NCBI GenBank assembly: GCA_945952065.1
Contig: CAMFGY010000003.1
Coordinates: 62,001-126,000 of the forward strand
Reading direction: 5' to 3'
Length of the DNA: 64,000 nucleotides
Source of the DNA: an uncultured Burkholderiales bacterium
GTDB taxonomy: Bacteria; Pseudomonadota; Gammaproteobacteria; Burkholderiales; Burkholderiaceae_C
Under the pieces are notes generated by a model. That model did no database searches and had not been told where the DNA came from. It saw only the letters and a list, made by a program, of their open reading frames with translations. The first letter of the stretch is position 1, and the number at the start of each line of letters is the position of its first letter. Both the position numbers and the translations under genes were made by a program. This document shows positions 24,158 to 35,705 of the stretch, piece by piece.

Positions 24158-25789
24158 TCAGCGCCGAGCGGGCCCTTGAAGTTGGCTGCGAAGTCGGGTG
24201 GCCACCCGATGCCCGGCGTTGTAGGCCTCTTCAAACACCGAGTAGGCGGCCAAATCGCTGTGGGCGAAGTGAATGCCGTTTGGGGATTCAGCCAAGTGGG
24301 CCAAGGCGGGCGAGCCGCGCAAACCGGGCACTGGAATGCTCATCGCATGGCCCCAGCGCATCAGGTCGGCGCGCTGCAATTGCTGAAGCAAATCGGGGTG
24401 GGCGTCGCCCCATTGCTGCAGCAATTGCTGCAGCCAGAAGGTCCAGGGCTGTTGGTAGAGCGCCGCACGGCGCGCTTGAGGCAGCGCCCAGTAGGCCGTC
24501 AAGACCGTGGGGCCGGCTTGCGGCACCAAGCTTTGATGCATGGCGTCCACATAGCCCAGGCTTTGCGCGCCGTACATCACATTGTCCCAGGCGGGGCGAG
24601 CACCTTGGCGTTGCAGCAGCGGGCCCTTGACTTGCAAATTGGCCACCAGCCACGGGGCGTAGGCCATCTGGGTCGTGGCATCGTGCAGCGCGGGTGGCGC
24701 GGCCTCGCCCAACAATCGCTGTGCGATGAAGAGCGGCGTGGCCATGACCAGGGCCGAGGCGCGCCATTGTTCGGGGCTTTGGCTGGATTCATGCCAGACC
24801 TGGGCGTGGAACTCGTGCCGCTGCGGGCTTACCTTCAAGACCGTGCGTCCGCAGTGCACATGCTCGCCCAAGGCTTGCGCCATGCGACGCGTGAGCCAGG
24901 CATTGCCCTCGGGCCAAGTCAGCACGGCTTCTCGCTCGGCGCTGTCTTGCCAGCCCGGCGGGTGAAAGCCATGCCGGCTGGCAAAGTAGTGCAAGCCAGC
25001 CCAGGCCGACACCGTGCTCGCGTCGGCGCCAAAGTCATCGCGGCAGCAATAGTCCAGGTACCAGCGCAGCCCGGGGTCCTGCAGGCCTTGTCGGTTCAAC
25101 CAGTGGGCAAAGGTCTGACCATCCAGGGCCGCGTGCTCAGCGCGCCAAGGCAGGCTGCGGCTGGGGATGGCAAAGCCCAAGTGCTGCTGGGCGTGGGCGA
25201 CGGCCTGCGCGAACTTCAGGTACTGCGCTTGCGCTTGCGCGCTTTCGGCGGGCGGCAGCAAGCCCTCCAGCCATTGGCCTTGATAGAGCAAACGTTCTTG
25301 GGGGCTGTGGCAGAGGTGGCGCTCTTCATACACCGTGCGGCCCATGACTTGGCGTGACAGCCCCAGTTCCTCCAACAACTGGCTGACGGCCTGGGCATGG
25401 GGGCCGGGCAGCGGCAGGTAATGCGCCCCCAAGGGGCAGGCCATGCCGCCCATCTGGTGGCCGCGGCTGTTGCCGCCGGCTTGGTCTTCCAGTTCCAGCA
25501 AAGCGAAGTCGTCGATGCCCGCTTGCATCAGGCCGCGGGCGCAGGCCAAGCCCGCCACGCCGCCGCCGATGATCAAGACGCGGCAGCGCCGGATCGGCCC
25601 GCCTTGCAGCGCTGGCCCCTCGGGCGCGCCCTCACGCAAGCGATGGCCGCGCGCCACGGAGGCGCCCACCCAGCCCCCCGGCAGCGTGAGCTGCGGCGCC
25701 GCTCCCGGTGCCAACTTCGGTACTTCAGGGCTGCAAGCGCCGAGCAAGGCACTGCTGGCGCCGGCCTGCAAAAGTGCACGCCGCCTCAT
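24158..25789 (-). CDS. FAD-dependent amine-oxidase-like oxidoreductase, lipoprotein/Tat-like N-terminus
   Basis: MRRRALLQAGASSALLGACS; CRVLIIGGGVAGLACARGLMQAG. Confidence 0.8.
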   Translation of the reverse strand: MRRRALLQAGASSALLGACSPEVPKLAPGAAPQLTLPGGWVGASVARGHRLREGAPEGPALQGGPIRRCRVLIIGGGVAGLACARGLMQAGIDDFALLELEDQAGGNSRGHQMGGMACPLGAHYLPLPGPHAQAVSQLLEELGLSRQVMGRTVYEERHLCHSPQERLLYQGQWLEGLLPPAESAQAQAQYLKFAQAVAHAQQHLGFAIPSRSLPWRAEHAALDGQTFAHWLNRQGLQDPGLRWYLDYCCRDDFGADASTVSAWAGLHYFASRHGFHPPGWQDSAEREAVLTWPEGNAWLTRRMAQALGEHVHCGRTVLKVSPQRHEFHAQVWHESSQSPEQWRASALVMATPLFIAQRLLGEAAPPALHDATTQMAYAPWLVANLQVKGPLLQRQGARPAWDNVMYGAQSLGYVDAMHQSLVPQAGPTVLTAYWALPQARRAALYQQPWTFWLQQLLQQWGDAHPDLLQQLQRADLMRWGHAMSIPVPGLRGSPALAHLAESPNGIHFAHSDLAAYSVFEEAYNAGHRVATRLRSQLQGPARR

Positions 25790-27421
<1,632 letters not shown>

Positions 27422-27533
27422 GGGGTCAGCAGTATCGGGCCCGACATGGGCAGGAGGGGCGAGCCTTCTGCGCGGGGCGCCGAGCTTTGCCAAAATACGG
27501 CCCGATTTTTTTGTTCAAACCCCGGTCTTTTCC

Positions 27534-27875
27534 ATGAGTCAGGAACACTCACCGACCTCCAATCCTTGCCAACAATGTGGCGCATGTTGCGCTCATTTCA
27601 GAGTGTCTTTTTACTGGGCCGATGCGCCCGACATGCCTTCGGCCCTGACGGAGCGCCTGAGCCCGCATCTGGCTTGTATGGCCGGCACCAGCCAAACCCG
27701 ACCGCGTTGCCAAGGGCTGCAGGGCGAAGTTGGGCAAGCGGTCCGTTGCAGTGTCTACGCCGCCCGGCCCAGCGCCTGCCGCCAGGTGCAGGCCGGCGAC
27801 GAGAAATGCCAGCGGGCACGGCGTGCGCATGGTTTGCCGGCACTGCCTTCTATTCAATCGTTCGCTCAACCATGA
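27534..27875 (+). CDS. YkgJ family cysteine cluster protein
   Basis: NPCQQCGACCAHFRVSFYW…CSVYAARPSACR. Confidence 0.85.
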   Translation: MSQEHSPTSNPCQQCGACCAHFRVSFYWADAPDMPSALTERLSPHLACMAGTSQTRPRCQGLQGEVGQAVRCSVYAARPSACRQVQAGDEKCQRARRAHGLPALPSIQSFAQP

Positions 27876-28090
27876 ATCGCCGCCGCGACGATTTGGCCTA
27901 TGGAGATGCACATGGCGGCGACGACGATGGCCAGGGCGAGGTTTTTTTCTTCGACGATTTGTTCCCAGAGCTTGTAGGGCGTGAGCTTGTCGATGATGAC
28001 AAAGCTGATCCAGAACACCAAAACGCCAATCACGGCGTAGAGGATGGAGCCCAGCACGATGGCGGGGCGCAGGGTTTCAAATCCAGTCAT
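27866..28090 (-). CDS. DUF350 family membrane protein
   Basis: AIVLGSILYAVIGVLVFWISFVIIDKLTPYKLWEQIVEEKNLALAIVVAAMCISIGQIVAAAIHG. Confidence 0.85.
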   Translation of the reverse strand: MTGFETLRPAIVLGSILYAVIGVLVFWISFVIIDKLTPYKLWEQIVEEKNLALAIVVAAMCISIGQIVAAAIHG

Positions 28091-28153
28091 CGAGATCTCC
28101 TTGAAGAGGAAGGTCGCTGAAGCCAAGCCGGGTTTGGCAAGCGCGGTGGCCTG

Positions 28154-29797
28154 TCATTTGTGGCCGCCTCCGCTGCTGCCCGCGCCGCCATAGGAGCCGC
28201 CGTAAGCGCCCCCAGAACCGCCGCTGTGGATGCGGCCGCCGCCGCTGCGCTTGCATTGCGTGTACTCCGCACTGCTTTCACCAAAGCTGTCTTTGTAGCG
28301 CTGGCAGTCGTCTTCGCTGCAAGACTTCAGCAGCAAAAACAGCAGGGCCAAAAAGAAAAGGCAGAGCACCACATTGCGCAAGACATGCGGGTCGCTGCCG
28401 TTCAGGCTCAGCAGCGGCGTGTCGCGCGTCAAGGCCGCTCGCTGCTCGGGCTCTAAGCGAAAGGCCTGCGCGACTTCGCTGGCGGGCAAGCGGCGGCCCA
28501 AGCTCCAGGTGATTTCATGCGCGGTTTGCTCGCGGCTGAGCACGGCGCCGGCTTTGCCCGAGGCGCTTTCATAGTCGGTCACTTGCGCGACCTGGTCTTG
28601 CTGCACCTGCCAGTAAAACTCGCCCAGCACATGGGTCACTTTGGCGGCGTAATGCCAGCGTTGTTTGAAACGCTGCCCCTGCCATTGCAGCGTGGCGCCC
28701 GAGCCCTGGGGCGTGCCGGTGAGGGTGCGCACCAAGCTCCAGCCTTCCTCGGTGTCGACCAAAAAGGCAAAGCCTTCGCGCTGGTTGAACAAAAGGTACT
28801 CGCGCCAAAAGCTCTGTTCGTCGTCGCTGCCCGGTTCGGGCAGATCGCAGCGCTCTTGATAGCCCACCACCTGCCAAGGCAGGCGCGGCTGGTCGGGCTG
28901 CAAGGCCAGCACGCCGCTGCGGCCCAAGGGGATTTGTGGCTCATGGCCGGCACTTGCGTACGTGGCCTGCGCGAAATGGTGCAAGGCCTCACCGTCCGTG
29001 GGGCTCAGGTCCACCACTGCGCGGCATTGCGCGCAGACGATGCTGCGTGAGTTGTTCAGCTTGGGCGCCAGCGCGGCACCGCAGTTGGGGCAGCTCAGGC
29101 CGCGTGCGGCCAGGGTGGCGTCTTTGGATTCACGCAGCCCCTGCAGGTCCAAGTCTGCCATTCGAACCGGCCGGCCCAGAGACCACTGAGGGTTGGGGCC
29201 AGCGCTGTAGTCCAAGCTGCCGACTTCGTTCTGCGCGTTTCGCAGCTCGGCCAAGCAAAAGGGCGCATTCAGCACGGGGGCATGCGGCAACTCGCCCTGA
29301 GCTGCCAAGACCCGGCTCTGACTCAGCGCGCTGACCTGCCAGCTCTGCCCCGCCAGCAGGACGCGATCGCCCAAGACCAGCTGCTCCGCGCGGGGCGCAG
29401 GTTCGGTCAAAGGTGTTTCGAAGCTGATGACAAACTGCCCGTTGTCTTCGGCCAGCCAAGCGCTGCGGCCGGCGTCGAACACGGCATGCCATTCATTCCA
29501 TGTGGCGGCGGGGTTGCTGCTGTCTAGGGCGTCCCCGTTGGCCAACTGCAAGCGCCCGAGCACCGTGAAGGCCTCGCCCGCATAGCGCCCTCTGGCGCCC
29601 AGTTGCAGCGGCGAGTAGTCCTCCAGCAGTTCGGCACTGATGCCGATTTTGCGCAGCGCATCGCCCTCCCGCAGCAGGGTGCTGCGGCAGAAGGAACAAA
29701 CGGCGCTGGCGCTGGCGGCGGAGGCGAACTCCAGCGGCGCGCCGCAGTTGGGGCACGCAGCATGCCAGCGGCGCTGTGGGGCAGCTTGCTCGGTCAA
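28154..29797 (-). CDS. DUF4178 domain protein with zinc-ribbon segments
   Basis: CPNCGAPLEF…CSFC, CPNCGAALAPKLNN…CAQC, C-terminal TM and Gly/Ser-rich tail. Confidence 0.8.
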   Translation of the reverse strand: MTEQAAPQRRWHAACPNCGAPLEFASAASASAVCSFCRSTLLREGDALRKIGISAELLEDYSPLQLGARGRYAGEAFTVLGRLQLANGDALDSSNPAATWNEWHAVFDAGRSAWLAEDNGQFVISFETPLTEPAPRAEQLVLGDRVLLAGQSWQVSALSQSRVLAAQGELPHAPVLNAPFCLAELRNAQNEVGSLDYSAGPNPQWSLGRPVRMADLDLQGLRESKDATLAARGLSCPNCGAALAPKLNNSRSIVCAQCRAVVDLSPTDGEALHHFAQATYASAGHEPQIPLGRSGVLALQPDQPRLPWQVVGYQERCDLPEPGSDDEQSFWREYLLFNQREGFAFLVDTEEGWSLVRTLTGTPQGSGATLQWQGQRFKQRWHYAAKVTHVLGEFYWQVQQDQVAQVTDYESASGKAGAVLSREQTAHEITWSLGRRLPASEVAQAFRLEPEQRAALTRDTPLLSLNGSDPHVLRNVVLCLFFLALLFLLLKSCSEDDCQRYKDSFGESSAEYTQCKRSGGGRIHSGGSGGAYGGSYGGAGSSGGGHK

Positions 29798-29804
29798 AGG
29801 GGGC

Positions 29805-30863
29805 TCAGCCCAGCTTCTTCAGCAGTTCGGCTTTTTTGCTGGCGAACTCTTCGTCGGTGAGGATGCCCTTGGTCCGCAGGTCGCCCAGCTTTTCCAGCAA
29901 GGCCATGATGTCCTCGGCGCTTGCGGCTGTATTGCCCGCCGCGCTGCCCGCCGGGGCGGCCGCAAGGGCTTGAGGCGCGCCAGCCAAGGAGGTTTGCAGC
30001 TGCTGGGCCAGCACCTGGCCCATGGCCAAGCCTGCGCCCAAACCCATGGCGTCGCCGGCCACGCCGCTCGCTCCGCCTTGGCCCACGCCTTCGGCCAGCT
30101 TCGGGATTGCTTGCGCGGTTTGGTACTGCATGAACTGACCCATGTTCTGGCCAATCATGCCCATGCCAATTTTTTGATCGAGGATCTTTTGCAACTCGTC
30201 CGGCAGCGAGACGTTTTGCAGAGTCACGGCTTCGAGCTGCAGGCCGATCTTGGCGAAGTCGGGTGCCGTGGCCACTTGCAATTGGCGCGCAAACTCAATT
30301 TGGTTGGCGGCCAAATCCAAGAAGGGAATGCCGCTTTGCGCCACCGCATCGCTGATGTGCTGCAGCATCAAGCCGCGCAACTGGCCCTCAAGATCGGCGA
30401 CGCTGTAAAGCTCCCGGGTGCCGGAGACTTCGGTGTGGAAGCGCTTGGGGTCGGCAATGCGATAGGCAAAGTTGCCAAAGGCGCGCAGTCGCACGGCGCC
30501 AAAGTCTTTGTCGCGGATGGTGATGGGCTGCTGGGTGCCCCAGCGCTGGTCCAGCTGCTGGCGGGTGCTGAAGAAATAGACATCGCTTTTGAAGGGCGAC
30601 TCAAAGAGCTTGTCCCAGTTCTTCAAATAGGTCAGCACCGGCAGGGTTTGCGTCGTCAGCTTGTAAGTGCCAGGGCCAAACACATCGGCCACCGTGCCCT
30701 CGTTGACGAAGACCGCCATTTGCGACTCGCGCACGGTCAGCGAGGCGCCGTTTTGGATTTCCATCTCGGCCATGGGGAAGCGCCAAGCCAGCGTGCCTTG
30801 CTCGTCTTCGGTCCACTGAAGAATGTCTATGAACTGCTTCTTGATGAAATTCATCAGGCCCAT
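29805..30863 (-). CDS. SPFH domain / YdjI-like virion core family protein
   Basis: MGLMNFIKKQFIDILQWTEDEQGTLAWRFP…IQNGASLTVRESQMAVFVNEG; C-terminal short linear domain LGDLRTKGILTDEEFASKKAELLKKLG. Confidence 0.85.
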   Translation of the reverse strand: MGLMNFIKKQFIDILQWTEDEQGTLAWRFPMAEMEIQNGASLTVRESQMAVFVNEGTVADVFGPGTYKLTTQTLPVLTYLKNWDKLFESPFKSDVYFFSTRQQLDQRWGTQQPITIRDKDFGAVRLRAFGNFAYRIADPKRFHTEVSGTRELYSVADLEGQLRGLMLQHISDAVAQSGIPFLDLAANQIEFARQLQVATAPDFAKIGLQLEAVTLQNVSLPDELQKILDQKIGMGMIGQNMGQFMQYQTAQAIPKLAEGVGQGGASGVAGDAMGLGAGLAMGQVLAQQLQTSLAGAPQALAAAPAGSAAGNTAASAEDIMALLEKLGDLRTKGILTDEEFASKKAELLKKLG

Positions 30864-31005
30864 GGCAGCGTCTCCTCGCAAATAGTCGGTCGGCATGTTA
30901 CGGAACTTTACTCAGTGCGACCCTGGCGCGAGTATCGGTGCCCGGGCGCGCGCTTTTGCCGCTGCGGCATGGGTCATATTCACGCTCGGTGACACAATCC
31001 GCCCC

Positions 31006-31509
31006 ATGAAGAACAGCATGCCCCGCGTCAGCATTCAGCCCCATGATTTCAATCTCGCCAGCGAGACCGAGGCCCTGCGCGCCGGGGACGGCGGTGTGGG
31101 CGCGGTGGTGGCGTTTGTGGGCACGGTGCGCGATGCCAGCCACGGTCAAAGCGTCACCGCCATGGAGTTGGAGCATTACCCCGGCATGACCGAGGCGGCC
31201 ATCGAGGCCATGATTGATGCGGCGTTTGCCCGCTTTGATATTCGCGCCGCTCGGGTCATCCATCGCGTGGGCCTGCTGCAGGCTTGTGAGCAAATCGTTC
31301 TGGTGCTGGTGGCGTCGGCGCACCGTGGCCAGGCCTTTCAGGCCTGCGAGTTTTTGATGGACTATTTGAAGACCCAAGCCCCGTTCTGGAAGAAGGAAAG
31401 CACGCCGACGGGCGCCCAGTGGGTGGACGCGCGGGTGGCGGACGACGAGGCCTTGGCGCGCTGGGGCTTGGCCTCACACAATGCCAGCGAAGGGCAGGGC
31501 CAGCCATGA
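31006..31509 (+). CDS. moaE: Molybdopterin synthase catalytic subunit
   Basis: GAVVAFVGTVRD…MELEHYPGMTE…RVIHRVGLL…APFWKKE. Confidence 0.95.
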   Translation: MKNSMPRVSIQPHDFNLASETEALRAGDGGVGAVVAFVGTVRDASHGQSVTAMELEHYPGMTEAAIEAMIDAAFARFDIRAARVIHRVGLLQACEQIVLVLVASAHRGQAFQACEFLMDYLKTQAPFWKKESTPTGAQWVDARVADDEALARWGLASHNASEGQGQP

Positions 31510-31889
31510 GCTGGATTTGGCCGCAAGCGGCGGCAGTGGCGGGCGGCGCGGCGCTGGGGGCGCTGGCGCGTTGGGGATCGGGGCTGTGGCTCAATGGCAG
31601 CTACGCCGGCTTCCCGCTGGGCACGCTGCTCGTCAATGTGGTCGGCGGGTTCTTGATCGGCTTGGCCCTTGAAGGCTTTGGCCGCTTCCCGAACGAGTTG
31701 CTGCGCCTCTTGCTGGTCACCGGCTTCTTGGGAGGCTTGACCACCTTCTCGGCCTTTTCGGCGGAGTCTTTGACGCTGTTGCAGCGCCAGCAATACGGCT
31801 TGGCTTTGGCCCATGCGGGCCTGCATGTGCTGGGCGCGCTGGCATCCGCCGCCGTGGGCATGCGGCTGATGCAGTTGTTGCTGGATTGA
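31506..31889 (+). CDS. crcB: Fluoride efflux channel CrcB/Fluc
   Basis: GTLLVNVVGGFLIG and GGLTTFSAFSAE. Confidence 0.92.
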   Translation: MSWIWPQAAAVAGGAALGALARWGSGLWLNGSYAGFPLGTLLVNVVGGFLIGLALEGFGRFPNELLRLLLVTGFLGGLTTFSAFSAESLTLLQRQQYGLALAHAGLHVLGALASAAVGMRLMQLLLD

Positions 31890-31891
31890 AC

Positions 31892-32566
31892 TTATCCGCC
31901 GATGCGGCGTGATTGGCGTGCACGCAAGGCCGGCAGCAAGAGCAAGCCCCCAATCAGCAAAGCGGCGCTGCCGGGTTCGGGCACGGCCGCGGCCATGCCC
32001 AGCTGCAGGTTTTGCAGCGAGGGGAAGACCGGCAAATTGCTGTTGGACACCGAAATGTCCAGGCTCAGCAAGCCGCTGCTGCTGACAAAGCCCAAGAAGC
32101 CGATGCTGGAAGCGCCGCTCAGGTCCAGCTCTTGCGTGCTGCTGCCGCCTTGGGCGTCGGTCAGCGTCAGGGTCAAGCGGGCGTCGGGCCAAGCGTCGCC
32201 GCTGTAGGTGGTGGCCAAGAAGCTACCGCCAATGGCGCGCAAGGGGCTGGCAAAGCCGTCCAAGACCAAGTGGGCGCCCTGGCGATTGCTGCCCAGCCAC
32301 ACGGCGCCGGCCTCGCCGGGTGTGGCGTAGAGCTGGTTCTCCAGCCCGTCCAGGGCGCTGATGCGATAAGCGTGCGCGCCGGCTTGGCGCAGCAAGGGGC
32401 CGTCCAAGGCTTCGTTGAGGCTGAGGTCGAGAAAGCTGTCCGTGCCCAGCTGGGCGCTGGCGGCCTCAAAAGCGCTTTGGGTGGTGAAGACTTGGACGCC
32501 GGCTTGAGCGGCCAAGCTGCTCAAGACCGTGGTGGCCAGGCTGGTGATCAGGGTGCGAAGTTTCAT
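31892..32566 (-). CDS. PEP-CTERM sorting domain protein
   Basis: C-terminus AVPEPGSAALLIGGLLLLPALRARQSRR; N-terminal signal peptide. Confidence 0.88.
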   Translation of the reverse strand: MKLRTLITSLATTVLSSLAAQAGVQVFTTQSAFEAASAQLGTDSFLDLSLNEALDGPLLRQAGAHAYRISALDGLENQLYATPGEAGAVWLGSNRQGAHLVLDGFASPLRAIGGSFLATTYSGDAWPDARLTLTLTDAQGGSSTQELDLSGASSIGFLGFVSSSGLLSLDISVSNSNLPVFPSLQNLQLGMAAAVPEPGSAALLIGGLLLLPALRARQSRRIGG

Positions 32567-32638
32567 GGTGTGTGAATGAAGTGTTAGGGCGTGTGTGTGC
32601 AGCCCTCGGCCTTCAGCGGCGGAGGGCTGCGCGGGTCG

Positions 32639-35221
32639 TCAAGGCTGCATTACCAGCTCGTTGCTGCGGCCTTGGGTTTGCGGGCTCTTGCGGGCGCTGC
32701 CGGCCGGGAAGGGCAGTTCGCTGAACATGCCGCGCAAGGTGGCGCCGGCAAAGCCGCTGCGGGGCACCACGGTCACATAGCTCCAGCCGCCCGGGCCAGT
32801 GGGCAACGCAACGCTGACTTTTTCACCATGGCTGCTGGCCATCACGTCATAGCTGCTGGGGCTGGCCCAGCCGGAGGCGCGGGCGTAGATGTCGGCGCTG
32901 CCGTTCATTTGGCTGAGGGTGAACAGGGTTTGCGGCCAGCTGCTGGCGGAGATGTAGAACTGCATCAGGCCTCCCGGCAGCAGGGTCTTGGCGCAACCAT
33001 TGGCCAAGCGGCTGGCGGCACCGAGTTTGCATTCGCCCAGGGCCACTGGGGTGAGCAAGGGCAGGGTGCCGGGACGCAGGCTCTGGCAACGCGGCGAGTC
33101 GATCTTGCCGCCGCCCACGCATTCGCTGAGCCATTGCGAGAAGTCGGCGTCCAGGCTCTTGCCGATGTCGCTGATCTGCTGGCTGTAGCCCGCGTAGTCG
33201 CCGGCCCGCATCAGCGGCAGGAAGCCGCGGTCCTTTTCGGGCTGGCGCTCCAGCATGTAGCGCACCGCCAGATAGCCCCAGTTGTAGACGCGGGTCTGGC
33301 CGCTGCTGTAGGTGTTCTTCAGCACGGTGCTCAAGGCCTCAGGCGCGGTCTGGGCGCGTGAGGTGGCATCGGCGTAGTAGGCGCGGCGGTAGCTGTAGGA
33401 CACATACTCGGCCAGCCCCTCGATCCACCACACGGCCGAGTTGGCGATGCCGTTTGCGCCCAGCTCCAGCGGGTAGTCCCAGAAGGCGCCGCGCAGGTTG
33501 TAGCGGCCATCCAAATAATGGGTGAACTCGTGGTTCAGGTTCCAGATTTCGAAGTCGCTCAGCCAATCGGCGCGGTAGGCCAAAAAGCGTGCCTGGTTGT
33601 TGGGGTCGGCCGGGTCGCCTTCCAAATACATGCCGCCGTTGTTGGTGCTGTTGCCGAACAGATAGCCGGAGAAGCGGCTGTACTGGTCGTAGTTGTCGAA
33701 CACCACCACTTCCAAACGGCTGTTGTGGTCGTCGGGCACGGCTTGCTCGGACTGCGTGCCCATCAATCCGTGGAAATAGCCGGTTTGTTGGCTGATGCTG
33801 CTGCAGGTACTGTCGAGCTGGGCCGGCGTCATGGCCTGGGCGCGAATCACATACTGGCTGCCGCAGCTGTAGCGAATCGGCAGCTTGAGCTGCGCAATCG
33901 TGGCGTAGCCATCGCAGGTGCCATAGGCGCTGCAGTGATCGGGGTCGTATTGGTCCACCATGGCGGCGGCGCGCATCCAGACCTCCACCGTGGCGTCTTG
34001 TTGGACCGGGAAGTTCGCCATCTGGCTCACCCCCAGGGCGCGCACCGCGTCCTGCAGTGCGGGGTATTGCACAAAGCGAATCATCTCGCCCATGGCATTG
34101 GCCAGGTGATAGCCCTCTTTACTGCCCGCCAGCGAGAGATTGCGGGTCAGAAAGTCATTCAGGGTCTGCGCATAGTCGAGTTTGTTGGCGACGGCGGCGC
34201 GGTAATCGGCTTGGTATTCGCCGTAGTACATCACGTTCATCGCGCCCAAGATGGCCTCATTGGTCCAGTAGCCGATCTTGGGGGTGGCGGGCTGCACCTG
34301 GTTCAGCCAACGCTGCGCCACCGGCGCATAGGCCTTGGCAAAGCCTGCAGGCACGGTCTTGAAGAACTCGCTGACGAAGTAGGCGTTGTCTTCGGTTTGA
34401 TCCATGAAGCGCGGCGCGTTGGCCAACTGCATCAAGGCCGACAACGCCGTGTTCATCATGGTGCGGCTGCCGGCCGGGATGCCATTGGAGGCGTCGCCGT
34501 AGACGGACAGATAACTCCAATATCCCGCGGTGCGCAGATAAGACAGCAGGTTCATCGCCTTGTTGCTGTCATTGCCCGGGTATTGCGCGGCGCGTGCTTT
34601 GAGCGCCTTGGAGACGGTGATGATGTTGGCATCGGAAAACACCGTGCGGTAGTCGGTGGCGCTGCCGTAGTAGAGCTGGTACATGCAGCCGCGCAGATCG
34701 GCTGCGTCGATGAAGCTGATCAGGGCAGCGCCACTCTTGCCGACGAAGTCTTGCCCGCTGCAGGCCGCACCGGCGCTGGCCGTTTTGAGCGCGCTCGGGG
34801 CGCCTTCGCTCACGCGTGGGTTTTGCACCCGCAAGGCGGCCTGTGCCCAAGCGGGGCGCTGTTCGTAGGGGCGCTCGATGTGCGGCTCACCCAAGCGCTG
34901 TTGGTAGGGCACGGGGTCGTCAGTGCGGCGCGGCGGCAGATGCGCGGGGTGCAGCGCAAGCTTGCTCGTGTGTGCGCCAACTTGCGCATTGCCGGGGTCA
35001 TTGGGCCGCTGCTGGTGCCGCTGCAGTTCGCGCTGCACCTGGGCTTGCTCGGCGCTGAGTTGTCGCGCCACTTGGGCCTGCGCTGGGCTGCTGAGTGCGG
35101 CCGTCAGGGCCATCAAGGACACCAGGGCCAGTGCTTTCACTGGGGTTTGGGCTTGCGGGGCTTTGCCACGCCTGGGCGTTTGGGGCGCGCGACTTGGCGC
35201 CCCCTCGGTATGCGAAGACAT
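32639..35221 (-). CDS. M9 family (collagenase-like) secreted metallopeptidase
   Basis: WNLNHEFTHYLDGRYN…WWIEGLAEYVSY; signal peptide after MSSHTEG…. Confidence 0.85.
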   Translation of the reverse strand: MSSHTEGAPSRAPQTPRRGKAPQAQTPVKALALVSLMALTAALSSPAQAQVARQLSAEQAQVQRELQRHQQRPNDPGNAQVGAHTSKLALHPAHLPPRRTDDPVPYQQRLGEPHIERPYEQRPAWAQAALRVQNPRVSEGAPSALKTASAGAACSGQDFVGKSGAALISFIDAADLRGCMYQLYYGSATDYRTVFSDANIITVSKALKARAAQYPGNDSNKAMNLLSYLRTAGYWSYLSVYGDASNGIPAGSRTMMNTALSALMQLANAPRFMDQTEDNAYFVSEFFKTVPAGFAKAYAPVAQRWLNQVQPATPKIGYWTNEAILGAMNVMYYGEYQADYRAAVANKLDYAQTLNDFLTRNLSLAGSKEGYHLANAMGEMIRFVQYPALQDAVRALGVSQMANFPVQQDATVEVWMRAAAMVDQYDPDHCSAYGTCDGYATIAQLKLPIRYSCGSQYVIRAQAMTPAQLDSTCSSISQQTGYFHGLMGTQSEQAVPDDHNSRLEVVVFDNYDQYSRFSGYLFGNSTNNGGMYLEGDPADPNNQARFLAYRADWLSDFEIWNLNHEFTHYLDGRYNLRGAFWDYPLELGANGIANSAVWWIEGLAEYVSYSYRRAYYADATSRAQTAPEALSTVLKNTYSSGQTRVYNWGYLAVRYMLERQPEKDRGFLPLMRAGDYAGYSQQISDIGKSLDADFSQWLSECVGGGKIDSPRCQSLRPGTLPLLTPVALGECKLGAASRLANGCAKTLLPGGLMQFYISASSWPQTLFTLSQMNGSADIYARASGWASPSSYDVMASSHGEKVSVALPTGPGGWSYVTVVPRSGFAGATLRGMFSELPFPAGSARKSPQTQGRSNELVMQP

Positions 35222-35650
35222 CGGTCCATCCTCCTGTGCTTGGCGTGAGCAACAGGCTCCGCCTAGGCTGCGCATTAGAGAATGTTTTTGAAATGAATAC
35301 GATAAATATATTGACGAAATATGGAAACTACTGATGGGGTTAGTCTGGAGTGCGCAGAGCCGCGAATATGGGGATGGCCGCAAGCCAAGGTGCTGGGTGT
35401 GCGGCTGGCTTTGGCCGGTGTATGAAGGCGCGTTTGTCGTGCAGTGCCGAAGCGCTGAATTTGAGCCTTGCAAAAAGCGGAGCAAGGCGGCGCTTCTTGA
35501 GCCAGATCAAGCTGCCAGGGCAGCTGTTGGCGATAGCGTTGAAGCATCGGCCACTTGGCCGCAGCAAGGTTCAAGCGCGCTGACCGGAGGGATGCGTCGC
35601 CACGGAGGCTCAGGGGAGTGATTCGGCGCACAAGCCTTCGCGTTGCCGCT

Positions 35651-35678
35651 CTTGAAAGCCTGAGGCAGAGCCTCACTT
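35651..35678 (+). promoter_or_regulatory. Candidate sigma-32 heat-shock promoter of clpB
   Basis: CTTGAAA (35651-35657), 13-nt spacer, CCTCACTT (35671-35678). Confidence 0.45.
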
Positions 35679-35705
35679 CGGTCTTGTCTACGGAGGATTC
35701 ACGTC

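Noticed and set aside
33518-35248. 576-aa + strand ORF
   Set aside because: Antisense to the M9 peptidase; shadow composition.
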